Shown here in pieces: positions 1 through 6,044 of a stretch of DNA of 8,012 nucleotides. A program made the position numbers and the translations under genes. The notes beneath the pieces are model-generated. The model was given only the letters and a program-made list of their open reading frames with translations. It was not told the DNA's origin and did no database searches. The DNA is from Planctomicrobium sp. (GTDB lineage Bacteria; Planctomycetota; Planctomycetia; Planctomycetales; Planctomycetaceae): contig JAJDEL010000913.1 in the NCBI GenBank assembly GCA_029259835.1, positions 1-8,012 on the forward strand. Reading direction: 5' to 3'. Every line of letters starts with the position of its first letter. Within the stretch, counting starts at the first letter, position 1.

Positions 1-605
1 GGGTACCAGCGTCTCTTTGGCGCGGACTCATCCTGCGGGGAAGGGATGATGACTGGCTCATCGTTTAGTGGCTGCGGCGCAAGATAACGCTTCAACTGGT
101 CCGCGTTCGGTTCACCTGTAATCCACGAGAGCAGGTCGACAGTCTCCGTCGCATCTTCGGACGCGATGCGTTTGATTTCTTCGAGATAAGGCTCGGCATC
201 CGCGTGGATTCGCAGGTCGATACAATAAATTTTTCGGTCCGGAACGTTGACCGCTCCAATCGCGTCGGGGTGTTGATCTTCTGGAATTTCCTCTTCGTCT
301 TCATCGAACTCATCGTCCGAGGTAATCAGTGTGAACCCTTCCTGCCCCCGCACGTTTTGTCGATCCAGTACCCATCGAGCGCCCCGTGGATAAAGCCAGG
401 AAAGCAGTACAACATCTCCCGGAATTGACTTAAGAAACAACATGCCTGTGTGATCGGCGGACATATCGTACAAGTGCGGGATCAGCGAAACTTCAACGTC
501 TCCTGCCAGCAGGAGCTGCATCGCAATTTCTTCCTCAAGCTTTCGGTGCTTGGGGTTTTTGCTTTGTCCTTGAGAGAGGACAACTGTCAGTTTTTTTCCG
601 GCCAT
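1..605 (-). CDS. Unrecognised protein, N-terminal 201 residues (3' end off the window)
   Basis: An open frame runs from an ATG at 605-603 to the window edge without a stop. An in-frame TAG lies about 54 nt upstream of that ATG, so the frame opens between them. I see no clear Shine-Dalgarno. I do not recognise the family with certainty. Visible features are a beta-strand-like start (KKLTVVLSQGQ, residues 4-14), a helix-like stretch at about 20-34, a motif-rich block at 43-82 (PHLYDMSADHTG, then SWLYPRGARWVLD), an acidic linker at 97-110 and a proline-rich stretch at 176-196 ending in KRRWY. The only cysteine so far is C128. No signal peptide or membrane segment is seen, so it is probably cytoplasmic. 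It lies 83 nt downstream of a GcvH-like lipoyl carrier on the same strand, so the two may be co-transcribed. From memory of planctomycete genomes, I suspect the missing C-terminus is a ferredoxin-like 4Fe-4S domain, but nothing in the window shows this. Confidence 0.72.
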   Translation of the reverse strand, partial: MAGKKLTVVLSQGQSKNPKHRKLEEEIAMQLLLAGDVEVSLIPHLYDMSADHTGMLFLKSIPGDVVLLSWLYPRGARWVLDRQNVRGQEGFTLITSDDEFDEDEEEIPEDQHPDAIGAVNVPDRKIYCIDLRIHADAEPYLEEIKRIASEDATETVDLLSWITGEPNADQLKRYLAPQPLNDEPVIIPSPQDESAPKRRWY

Positions 606-634
606 GATGTCACAAGATTTCGTCAAAGTATTTT

Positions 635-657
635 GCCGCACACTTGAAGTGTGTGGC
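635..657. repeat. 23-nt intergenic palindrome between GcvH-like gene and its downstream neighbour
   Basis: Two 11-nt arms surround the single central base at 646. They match perfectly except for one G-T pair (638/654); the core is CACACTT-G-AAGTGTG. The palindrome ends 29 nt upstream of the start of the unrecognised gene on the minus strand. It is flanked by TTTT on the left and AAAA on the right, and neither strand has the U-tract expected directly after a terminator stem. It could be an operator, an mRNA processing or stabilising structure, or one copy of a dispersed palindromic repeat. Confidence 0.6.
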
Positions 658-688
658 TAAAAAGGGTGTGCGTCAATGGTGTACAGCG

Positions 689-1144
689 TTACCCCTCGTT
701 CACCTGCCCTTTAATTACCCGTTGAGTCTCTTCCCATTTTGTACTTAAAAAGTCAACGTACTGCTCTGGCGACATGAACTTCATTTCTGTCTCAAAATTG
801 TACAGCCAGCCAGCCCCGTATCCATCGGTATTGATTGCCGATGGATCGTCGAGGAGGTTTTCATTGAAGGTGAGAACTTTTCCGCCACCAGGTGGAAAGA
901 GTGACGAGACCGCCTTGGAGCTTTCAATTTCTCCAATTTCCTGCTGCGGCTTCACCACTGTGAAGGCATCAACCGTCCAGTCAAGGAAATAGACATCTTG
1001 AAGCAGCCGCACCGAATAGGCCGTAAACCCAATTCTGAAGCCACCTGGCCCTTCTTGGGCCCAGAGATGGTTTTCACAATAGTTACGGTCGGTCGGAATC
1101 TGGGCTTCGTAACTGCCCATCATAAAGACCAATGGCTCGGACAT
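689..1144 (-). CDS. GcvH-like lipoyl-carrier protein (glycine cleavage H protein family)
   Basis: This 151-residue protein has the H-protein (lipoyl/biotinyl-like) fold. Recognisable blocks are ENHLWA (24-29, matching HEW of GcvH), [13 protein letters not shown] (39-51), [15 protein letters not shown] (71-85), [12 protein letters not shown] (94-105) and [11 protein letters not shown] (108-118). K77 in ESSKA sits where E. coli GcvH carries lipoate (ESVKA), so lipoylation is expected. The family role is to carry an aminomethyl group between the P, T and L proteins of glycine cleavage in the cytoplasm. Against a standard role here, there is an N-terminal extension of about ten residues, a charged C-terminal tail (121-151), and divergence in the segment that usually reads VFVELPEVG ([12 protein letters not shown] here). 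No gcvT or gcvP is adjacent. The start is the ATG at 1144; no Shine-Dalgarno is visible. It diverges from the sulfatase and probably heads a transcript with the downstream unrecognised gene. Family assignment is firm; the pathway is uncertain. Confidence 0.85.
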   Translation of the reverse strand: MSEPLVFMMGSYEAQIPTDRNYCENHLWAQEGPGGFRIGFTAYSVRLLQDVYFLDWTVDAFTVVKPQQEIGEIESSKAVSSLFPPGGGKVLTFNENLLDDPSAINTDGYGAGWLYNFETEMKFMSPEQYVDFLSTKWEETQRVIKGQVNEG

Positions 1145-1335
1145 GCGGTGATTTCTGTGTCAAGGAATCGTTGAAGTTTGCACCAGTAGAAATAGTGAGT
1201 CACCCAGATGCAAGCTGGAAAGAGATGCCATCGTCTCGACTCGAAGATTTGTCGCTTCGTATCTAGCCACATTCGGAAGAAATGTGACAGCTGAATTATG
1301 AGAAAACTTGCAGCATGTGCGAACAAACCGTCGCG

Positions 1336-1344
1336 TGATATACT
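1336..1344 (+). promoter_or_regulatory. Extended -10 promoter for the sulfatase gene
   Basis: TGATATACT carries the TGn extension followed by a good -10 hexamer (TATACT). No good -35 lies 17 nt upstream, as is common for extended -10 promoters. Transcription would begin near 1351, leaving a leader of about 37 nt before the ATG at 1388. This argues against the earlier in-frame start at 1298. Confidence 0.4.
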
Positions 1345-1387
1345 GCGACTTCTTCTGATTCTGTTCATGAGAATGAAAGACTTCCGC

Positions 1388-2839
1388 ATGTTTCATCGAT
1401 CTATTTCGATTGGTTTACTGGTAATAAACTTTTCCGTGTCTGCGCTGCTCGACGCCGCAGAGGCCCCAAAGAAAGATCAGCCGAATTTCATTGTGATCTT
1501 CTGCGATAACTTAGGTTATGGTGATATTGAACCGTTCGGCTCAAAGTTGCATCGCACGCCGAATCTCAATCGAATGGAGAAGGAAGGGCGGAAGTTCACT
1601 CACTTCTGCGTGACTGCGGGCGTCTGTACGCCGTCGCGATCAAGTCTGATTTCTGGTTGTTATTCACAGCGCGTCGGAATGCACCTGAATGAACGCGATG
1701 GATGGGTCCTCCGACCGATTTCTCCTTACGGTTTGAATCCGAAAGAAGTCACCATAGCGGAGGTTCTCAAGCAGCAAGGATACGCAACGGCAATCGTCGG
1801 GAAATGGCACCTCGGGGATCAACCAGAGTTCCTGCCGACGCGACAAGGATTCGATTGGTTCTTCGGTGTTCCTTATTCCGACGATATGACAGAGCGAGTT
1901 TGGGACAAGGATGGTTCCCACTGGCCGCCGCTGCCTCTCATGGAAAACGAAACCGTGATTGAAGCTCCCTGTGACCGCGATGGCCTGACGAAACGATACA
2001 CGGAACGCGCCATGGAATGGATCGCTGAACATAAAGACGAGCCCTTCTTTCTCTATTTCCCACAGGCTATGCCAGGCAGTACGAAAACACCTTTTTCGAG
2101 TGCCGATTTTAAAGGGAAGAGCAAGAATGGTCCGTGGGGTGATTCTATTGAGGAACTTGACTGGTCGATGGGGGTGATGCTCGATCAGCTTGTTGAGTTG
2201 GGGATCGCTGAGAATACGTTTGTGATCTGGACTTCTGACAACGGCGCGCCGATCAATCGAGACCCGAAAGACTTGAGCCGAGGATCGAACCTCCCGCTGC
2301 ATGGTCGAGGATATACGACCAGTGAAGGGGCTTTTCGCGTTCCCACGATTGTCTGGCAACCAGGCACCGTGCCTGCTGGCACAGTTTGCGAGGAACTTGC
2401 AACGACGATGGACCTACTGCCCACCTTCGCGAAACTAGCTGGTGGCGGACCTCCGCAAGATCGCATCACTGATGGCCATGACATCTCGCCGCTCCTGTTC
2501 GGAGAAGAAGACGCGAAAACGCCGTACGAAGCGTTTTACTATTATCATCAAGACCAACTGCAGGCCGTGCGTTCCGGTCCCTGGAAAATGTTCCTGCCTG
2601 TTCAAGCGGGTGGTCATCCTCATTTTTCAAAGAATCATAAACCGAAAACGATGCTGTTCAATGTCATGAAAGACATTGCGTGTCAGAACGATGTCGCAGA
2701 ACAACACCCAGGAATTGTGGCCCAACTCAATCGATACGCTGAAGATGCTCGTAGCGATCTCGGCGACCGTGGGGTTCGGGGCGAAGGGCAACGAGAGATC
2801 GGAAAAGTTGAAAAAGCATCTCCACAACTTTTGAAGTGA
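1388..2839 (+). CDS. Secreted type I sulfatase (formylglycine-dependent arylsulfatase family)
   Basis: This 483-residue protein probably hydrolyses sulfate esters, plausibly on sulfated glycans, outside the cytoplasm. From the ATG at 1388 it starts with a signal peptide: MFHRS, a hydrophobic core (SIGLLVINFSVSALL), then an AEA-type cleavage site near residue 26. In-frame ATGs at 1367 and 1373 are possible; the one at 1298 lies upstream of the likely promoter. The sulfatase signature CTPSRSSLISG (80-90) supplies C80 for conversion to formylglycine and R84. GKWHLG gives K139 and H141, and SDNG gives the metal ligands D284 and N285. Three usual active-site residues differ: the first metal pair is D40-N41 instead of DD, the usual MPH histidine is glycine (MPGST, 228-232), and the usual GKG lysine is R307 (HGRGYTT). 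From memory, several of these changes are typical of a planctomycete-rich subfamily, so inactivity should not be assumed. The gene converges on a XylR-type regulator. The substrate is unknown and no maturase is in the window. Confidence 0.93.
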   Translation: MFHRSISIGLLVINFSVSALLDAAEAPKKDQPNFIVIFCDNLGYGDIEPFGSKLHRTPNLNRMEKEGRKFTHFCVTAGVCTPSRSSLISGCYSQRVGMHLNERDGWVLRPISPYGLNPKEVTIAEVLKQQGYATAIVGKWHLGDQPEFLPTRQGFDWFFGVPYSDDMTERVWDKDGSHWPPLPLMENETVIEAPCDRDGLTKRYTERAMEWIAEHKDEPFFLYFPQAMPGSTKTPFSSADFKGKSKNGPWGDSIEELDWSMGVMLDQLVELGIAENTFVIWTSDNGAPINRDPKDLSRGSNLPLHGRGYTTSEGAFRVPTIVWQPGTVPAGTVCEELATTMDLLPTFAKLAGGGPPQDRITDGHDISPLLFGEEDAKTPYEAFYYYHQDQLQAVRSGPWKMFLPVQAGGHPHFSKNHKPKTMLFNVMKDIACQNDVAEQHPGIVAQLNRYAEDARSDLGDRGVRGEGQREIGKVEKASPQLLK

Positions 2840-2859
2840 AGACTTTGCCTGTTGTCCTC

Positions 2860-2887
2860 GAGTGTTGGAAACACTCAGTGTCCAACA
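2860..2887. repeat. Inverted-repeat stem-loop after the sulfatase stop
   Basis: GAGTGT (2860-2865) pairs with ACACTC (2871-2876). Alternatively TGTTGGA (2863-2869) pairs with TCCAACA (2881-2887) around an inner ACACT-C-AGTGT. The two foldings exclude each other. It lies 20 nt past the sulfatase stop and between convergent genes, so it may end transcription, but no T-run follows directly. Confidence 0.45.
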
Positions 2888-2900
2888 ATTCTGTGTGCCA

Positions 2901-2919
2901 CTGCTGGCTTGTCCAGCAG
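2901..2919. repeat. GC-rich 7-bp stem-loop, possible dispersed palindromic repeat
   Basis: CTGCTGG (2901-2907) and CCAGCAG (2913-2919) form a perfect 7-bp stem with a five-base loop (CTTGT). A TTTTT tract lies at 2936-2940 on the plus strand, 16 nt past the stem, too far for a classical terminator. Similar CTGCTGG/CCAGCAG elements are, to my recollection, dispersed between genes in planctomycete genomes; this cannot be tested from one copy. Confidence 0.45.
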
Positions 2920-2956
2920 CGTTGTTTCAGAACTATTTTTCATCCACGATCATTCT

Positions 2957-4111
2957 CTACGGATGCGTTGTTCTCCGAAACGAGCCAGGTGTCAGGTCGA
3001 GTTCTCTGCGAAAGACGACGTGCATGTATTCGGGATGTTGGAACCCACACATCCCGGCAATCTGGTCCATCGGCAAGTCAGTTTCCGAGAGTAATTGTTG
3101 AGCACGTTTGACCTGGACAGAGCGAATCTCTTGTTGCGGGGAACGGTTCAAGTATTTTCGCATCTTTCGTTCAAGAGAACTGCGAGAGATCGGCACTGTC
3201 TTCAACACATCATCGACAGAAATTCCATCGCAGGCATTTTCTCGAATAAATCTTAATGCCGCAGCGATGGTTTGATCTTCAATCGCGACAACATCTGTTG
3301 CCTGGCGTATTTTGATTCCGATCGGCTTGATGAGCCACTCGCGCTGAGTGACTTTTATTCCTTCCATCATTTGAGCCAGTAATTCGGCGGCGCGATAGCC
3401 GACCAATTCCGCATTCGGAATGATGCTGGAGAGCTGAGGGCTGCATAACTGGCAGAGGAGTTCGTCGTTGTCAACTCCGAGGACAGCAACTTCTTCAGGC
3501 ACAGCGACTTCATGATCGAGGCACGCATTGAGAATCTGCTGTCCGCGCACATCATTACAGGCAAAAATTCCAATCGGTTTCGGAAGTTGCTGGATCCAGT
3601 TTGCCAGGTGCTGTTGTTCTTCCTCCCAGGGACGGGCAATCGCTCCCAGCCAGGGGGACTCGTAAATCTGAGGTTCGTCAATGCGTTTGGAAACGATTTC
3701 AGAGAAAGCGACTTGTCGTCGCTTCGACCAAGCTTCATCTGTAAAGCCACAATACGCTAAATGGCAGAAGCCACGATCGAGTAAATGCCCAGCGGCCATT
3801 TTGCCAATTTCAGCATCGTCGGACCAAACGTGTGGAAAACCGAGATCCCCTCGACGGTCTGTCAGTTCAACCAGCGGCATCCCTTTCGCCGCGACTGCGT
3901 CTGCTAAATCCGGCGTTGTCGCGCGGGAGAGGATGCCGTCTCCGTCCCAGTCATTGAGCCACTGCGGCGGTTCGGAAGTCAGGTCGCGTTGTTCGAGAAA
4001 GACGGACCATTCCCCATTTGAACGCATGAATTTGATCACGCCTTCAAGCAGTTGCCGACCATAAATGCTCGACGTTTCAATGATAAGGGCAACACGGCGC
4101 TGTTTAGACAT
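2957..4111 (-). CDS. XylR-like AraC-family transcriptional regulator with periplasmic-binding-protein-like sensor domain
   Basis: This 384-residue cytoplasmic DNA-binding protein probably senses a sugar-like ligand. Residues about 5-270 form a LacI/periplasmic-binding-protein-type sensor. Typical pieces are RRVALIIETSSIYGRQLLEG at the N-terminus, GIFACNDVRGQQIL (181-194) and VAVLGVDNDELLC (208-220), the arrangement of E. coli XylR. Residues about 280-382 are an AraC-type domain with two helix-turn-helix motifs, near 298-319 and 348-370 (MDQIAGMCGFQHPEYMHVVF). I chose the ATG at 4111 because the protein then begins directly at the sensor domain; an in-frame TTG at 4144 would add 11 unconserved-looking residues. 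Neither start has a clear Shine-Dalgarno. The gene converges on the sulfatase across a 117-nt gap, and palindromic boxes lie upstream, consistent with autoregulation. Control of the sulfatase is inferred from proximity only. The ligand is unknown. Confidence 0.92.
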   Translation of the reverse strand: MSKQRRVALIIETSSIYGRQLLEGVIKFMRSNGEWSVFLEQRDLTSEPPQWLNDWDGDGILSRATTPDLADAVAAKGMPLVELTDRRGDLGFPHVWSDDAEIGKMAAGHLLDRGFCHLAYCGFTDEAWSKRRQVAFSEIVSKRIDEPQIYESPWLGAIARPWEEEQQHLANWIQQLPKPIGIFACNDVRGQQILNACLDHEVAVPEEVAVLGVDNDELLCQLCSPQLSSIIPNAELVGYRAAELLAQMMEGIKVTQREWLIKPIGIKIRQATDVVAIEDQTIAAALRFIRENACDGISVDDVLKTVPISRSSLERKMRKYLNRSPQQEIRSVQVKRAQQLLSETDLPMDQIAGMCGFQHPEYMHVVFRRELDLTPGSFRRTTHP

Positions 4112-4188
4112 GGATTGAGTTGAAAGAGAATTCGACGAACCCAAGGACTGTTCTTAGCTCATTATGAACGCAAACTCAGTCCTGAATC

Positions 4189-4216
4189 AACTCGATGAGA
4201 GAAACTCATTGAGTTT
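4189..4216. promoter_or_regulatory. Candidate operator: paired ACTCNNTGAG boxes upstream of the regulator
   Basis: A perfect 15-bp palindrome, AAACTCA-T-TGAGTTT, spans 4202-4216. A related box, ACTCGATGAG, lies at 4190-4199 with a 14-bp offset. Together the boxes can also fold into an 11-bp hairpin (4189-4199 with 4205-4215, loop AGAAA) followed by TTT on the plus strand. More ACTCA-type half-sites occur at 4174, at 4237-4244 and, on the other strand, at 4113-4120. The position about 80-105 nt before the regulator ATG fits an autoregulatory site. A plus-strand terminator is an alternative, but no plus-strand gene lies just upstream. Confidence 0.45.
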
Positions 4217-4222
4217 TTGCCG

Positions 4223-4236
4223 CACGTTCTTACGTG
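4223..4236. repeat. Small perfect hairpin in the fabF-regulator gap
   Basis: CACGT (4223-4227) and ACGTG (4232-4236) pair perfectly around a four-base loop (TCTT). It is the middle one of three hairpins within 77 nt downstream of fabF, and may form part of the 3' end of the fab transcript or a protein-binding site. Confidence 0.35.
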
Positions 4237-4249
4237 ACTCAATCTTTTA

Positions 4250-4265
4250 TCAAGTAGAAACTTGA
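4250..4265. repeat. Small perfect hairpin just downstream of fabF
   Basis: TCAAGT (4250-4255) and ACTTGA (4260-4265) pair perfectly around the loop AGAA. It lies 27 nt past the fabF stop. On the minus strand it is followed by TAAAAG instead of a U-tract, so it is not a textbook intrinsic terminator, although it could still cap the fab mRNA. Confidence 0.35.
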
Positions 4266-4292
4266 GCGAACTGACCCTACCTGCGCGTCTTG

Positions 4293-5534
4293 CTAGACCT
4301 TGCCAAGGACTAAGCAGGCGTTGTGTCCACCGAAGCCGAAGCTGTTAGTCATGACTTTATCGATGGGCATCCGTCGTGCTTCGTTGGGGACGTAGTCCAG
4401 ATCGCAGGCATCGTCAGGATTTTCGAGATTGATCGTCGGCGGAGCGACTTGATCCCGGATTGCCAAGGACGAAATCACAAACTCGACTCCTCCGGAAGCT
4501 CCGAGAAGGTGACCCATCTGACTCTTCGTGCTGGAGATTGCCATGTTGTGAACGTGGCTTCCGTAGACCGACTTCAGAGCAGTCGTTTCCGCCTTATCCC
4601 CCAAGGGCGTACTCGTTCCATGGGCATTGACGTACTGGATGGTCTCAGGTGCAAGCTGTGCATCCTTGAGTGCGCCGGACATCGCCCTGGATGCTCCGCG
4701 ACCTTCTGGGTCGGGAGCAGTCATGTGACTTCCATCGGCGGACATTCCGTAACCGAGGACTTCCGCGATAATGTTTGCCCCGCGCGCTTTCGCATGTTCG
4801 TATTCTTCGAGAATCGCGATCCCGGCACCTTCTGCCATCACAAAACCGTCACGACCACTGTCAAACGGGCGGCTGGCTTCTGCTGGTGCATCGTTGCGTG
4901 TCGAAAGAGCCTGCATCCGGGCAAATCCGGAAAGCCCCATCGGAGTAACGGCAGCTTCACTGCCGCCGGTGACCATCACGTTCGCTTGACCGTGCTGAAT
5001 TAGACGGTACGCGTCTCCCATCGCATTCGTCGCCGAGGCACATGCAGTTGCCACAGCACTGTTTGGGCCTTTGAGTTTCCAGCGAACTGAAATGTTCCCG
5101 CTCGCGGCATTCACCATCAGTTTGGGAATCATTAGCGGCGAAACGCGCGTCGGACCACGATCAAACAGAACGGAGTGTTGCTGTTCTATTTCGTTGAGTC
5201 CCCCAATTCCACTCCCGACAAGGACACCATGTGTGTATGGATCGCCGTCAGCAAAATCAATTCCAGAGTCATTAATCGCTTTTTGCGCAGCAGCCATCGC
5301 AAACTGAACAAACCGGTCCAGCCTGCGAACTTCCTTTTCCAACAGGTCCATGTGATCAGTGAGAACGAAATCCTGAACTTCGCCCCCGAATCTCACTTTG
5401 AAGTTGGAACAGTCGAAGCGGCGGATTGTACTCACGCCACTTTTGCCTGCGCAGATTTGGTCCCAAAACTCGGCAACTTCGCATCCGAGAGACGAAACAA
5501 TCCCCAAGCCTGTTACGACGACTCGCTTGAGCAT
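4293..5534 (-). CDS. fabF: 3-oxoacyl-[acyl-carrier-protein] synthase II
   Basis: This 413-residue condensing enzyme of type II fatty-acid synthesis joins malonyl-ACP to an acyl-ACP, with loss of CO2, in the cytoplasm. The thiolase-fold landmarks are complete: the nucleophile C165 in TACASATNA, H305 in NAHGTSTPLGD, K337 in SSTKS, H342 in MGHLLGASG, and the glycine-rich end NSFGFGGHN (397-405). The Cys-His-His triad marks it as a KAS I/II elongating enzyme and not a FabH initiator. The length matches FabF of E. coli (413 residues). The ATG at 5534 follows the acpP stop after only 3 nt (TAG-ACT-ATG), so translational coupling is likely. GGAGAG at 5550-5545, inside acpP, is a usable Shine-Dalgarno with 10 nt spacing. 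It is the last gene of the fab cluster; three hairpins lie within about 105 nt downstream. Confidence 0.97.
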   Translation of the reverse strand: MLKRVVVTGLGIVSSLGCEVAEFWDQICAGKSGVSTIRRFDCSNFKVRFGGEVQDFVLTDHMDLLEKEVRRLDRFVQFAMAAAQKAINDSGIDFADGDPYTHGVLVGSGIGGLNEIEQQHSVLFDRGPTRVSPLMIPKLMVNAASGNISVRWKLKGPNSAVATACASATNAMGDAYRLIQHGQANVMVTGGSEAAVTPMGLSGFARMQALSTRNDAPAEASRPFDSGRDGFVMAEGAGIAILEEYEHAKARGANIIAEVLGYGMSADGSHMTAPDPEGRGASRAMSGALKDAQLAPETIQYVNAHGTSTPLGDKAETTALKSVYGSHVHNMAISSTKSQMGHLLGASGGVEFVISSLAIRDQVAPPTINLENPDDACDLDYVPNEARRMPIDKVMTNSFGFGGHNACLVLGKV

Positions 5535-5537
5535 AGT

Positions 5538-5774
5538 CTAGGTGCTCTCCGGTGATTTTGATTGAATGTAGTCGATTGAATCGCCGACAGTTTTCAGAGT
5601 TTCATAATCTTCATCCGGGATTGTCACACCGAACTCTTCTTCGAACTTCATTCCAAGTTCGACGAGGTCGAGTGAATCTGCCTGAAGATCGTCAATGAAA
5701 TTGCTTTCCCGCGTGATTTCATCTGCTGATACGCTCAATTGCTCACTGACAATTGCAATTACTTTTTCTTCCAC
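5538..5774 (-). CDS. acpP: Acyl carrier protein
   Basis: This 78-residue acidic protein carries the growing acyl chain as a thioester on 4'-phosphopantetheine during fatty-acid synthesis in the cytoplasm. The attachment site is S34 in [11 protein letters not shown], followed by the acidic recognition helix ([12 protein letters not shown], 45-56) used by FabD, FabF and PlsX. The length and the full four-helix pattern are standard. The start is a GTG at 5774 preceded by a strong AAGGAG with 6 nt spacing, which fixes the start firmly. The gene is 3 nt upstream of fabF and 270 nt downstream of fabD. In many bacteria fabG sits between fabD and acpP; here that gap is non-coding and holds a promoter, so acpP-fabF probably has its own transcript. 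Confidence 0.98.
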   Translation of the reverse strand: MEEKVIAIVSEQLSVSADEITRESNFIDDLQADSLDLVELGMKFEEEFGVTIPDEDYETLKTVGDSIDYIQSKSPEST

Positions 5775-5780
5775 GTCTTG

Positions 5781-5786
5781 CTCCTT
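5781..5786 (-). promoter_or_regulatory. Strong Shine-Dalgarno of acpP
   Basis: AAGGAG on the minus strand, 6 nt before the GTG start. It stands out because most other genes in the window have weak or no Shine-Dalgarno, and it fits high ACP expression from a non-ATG start. Confidence 0.8.
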
Positions 5787-5881
5787 ATGGAATGATCGAC
5801 ACCGTCATTGGTGCTACCATTTAACAAACGACCAAAGATTTTTAAGAACTCAAATTCCAACAAAAACAATGGCCAAATGAA

Positions 5882-5910
5882 GATATAGCGGCTTTTGAAC
5901 AGTGTGTAAA
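5882..5910 (-). promoter_or_regulatory. Sigma-70-type promoter for acpP-fabF
   Basis: On the minus strand, TTTACA (5910-5905, five of six bases of TTGACA) and TATATC (5887-5882, four of six of TATAAT) are separated by exactly 17 nt. Transcription would begin near 5875, giving a leader of about 100 nt before the acpP GTG. It sits in the non-coding gap after fabD, where a separate promoter would make sense. Confidence 0.5.
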
Positions 5911-5971
5911 CGTCAATGCGACAGGTCCTACGCCAGGGCCTGAATCGGGTATTTTTGAGGGCTTTCGGTAA

Positions 5972-5986
5972 AGTTGTGACACAACT
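5972..5986. terminator. Palindromic hairpin downstream of fabD, possible weak terminator
   Basis: AGTTGTG and CACAACT form a perfect 7-bp stem around one base. On the minus strand it is followed by TTTACC, a short and weak U-tract. It lies about 58 nt past the fabD stop and upstream of the acpP promoter, so it could partly end the plsX-fabD transcript. A protein-binding site is equally possible. Confidence 0.3.
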
Positions 5987-6044
5987 CTCACAGTGTAATG
6001 CCGCGAGGTAGAAAATGTCACACGCTACAGAAAGCAGGCCAGGA

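Noticed and set aside
92..313. 73-codon minus-strand open frame
   Set aside because: It overlaps, in another frame, the longer open frame running from 605 to the window edge, whose translation looks far more protein-like.
1298..1387. 30-residue N-terminal extension of the sulfatase
   Set aside because: It would begin upstream of the likely -10 element and bury the signal peptide; starts at 1367, 1373 or 1388 fit better.
1664..2359. 231-codon open frame on the minus strand
   Set aside because: Antisense shadow of the sulfatase core; its composition is arginine-rich and unlike a folded protein.
4323..5003. 226-codon open frame on the plus strand
   Set aside because: It lies antisense within fabF, whose catalytic motifs are intact; the translation has no recognisable domain.
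5975..5992. CRP-like site TGTGA...TCACA downstream of fabD
   Set aside because: The spacer is 8 nt instead of 6, and the half-sites are explained by the 15-nt palindrome at 5972-5986.
5975..6022. Inverted pair TGTGACA / TGTCACA separated by 34 nt
   Set aside because: Seven-base arms at this distance are not notable enough to support a structure.
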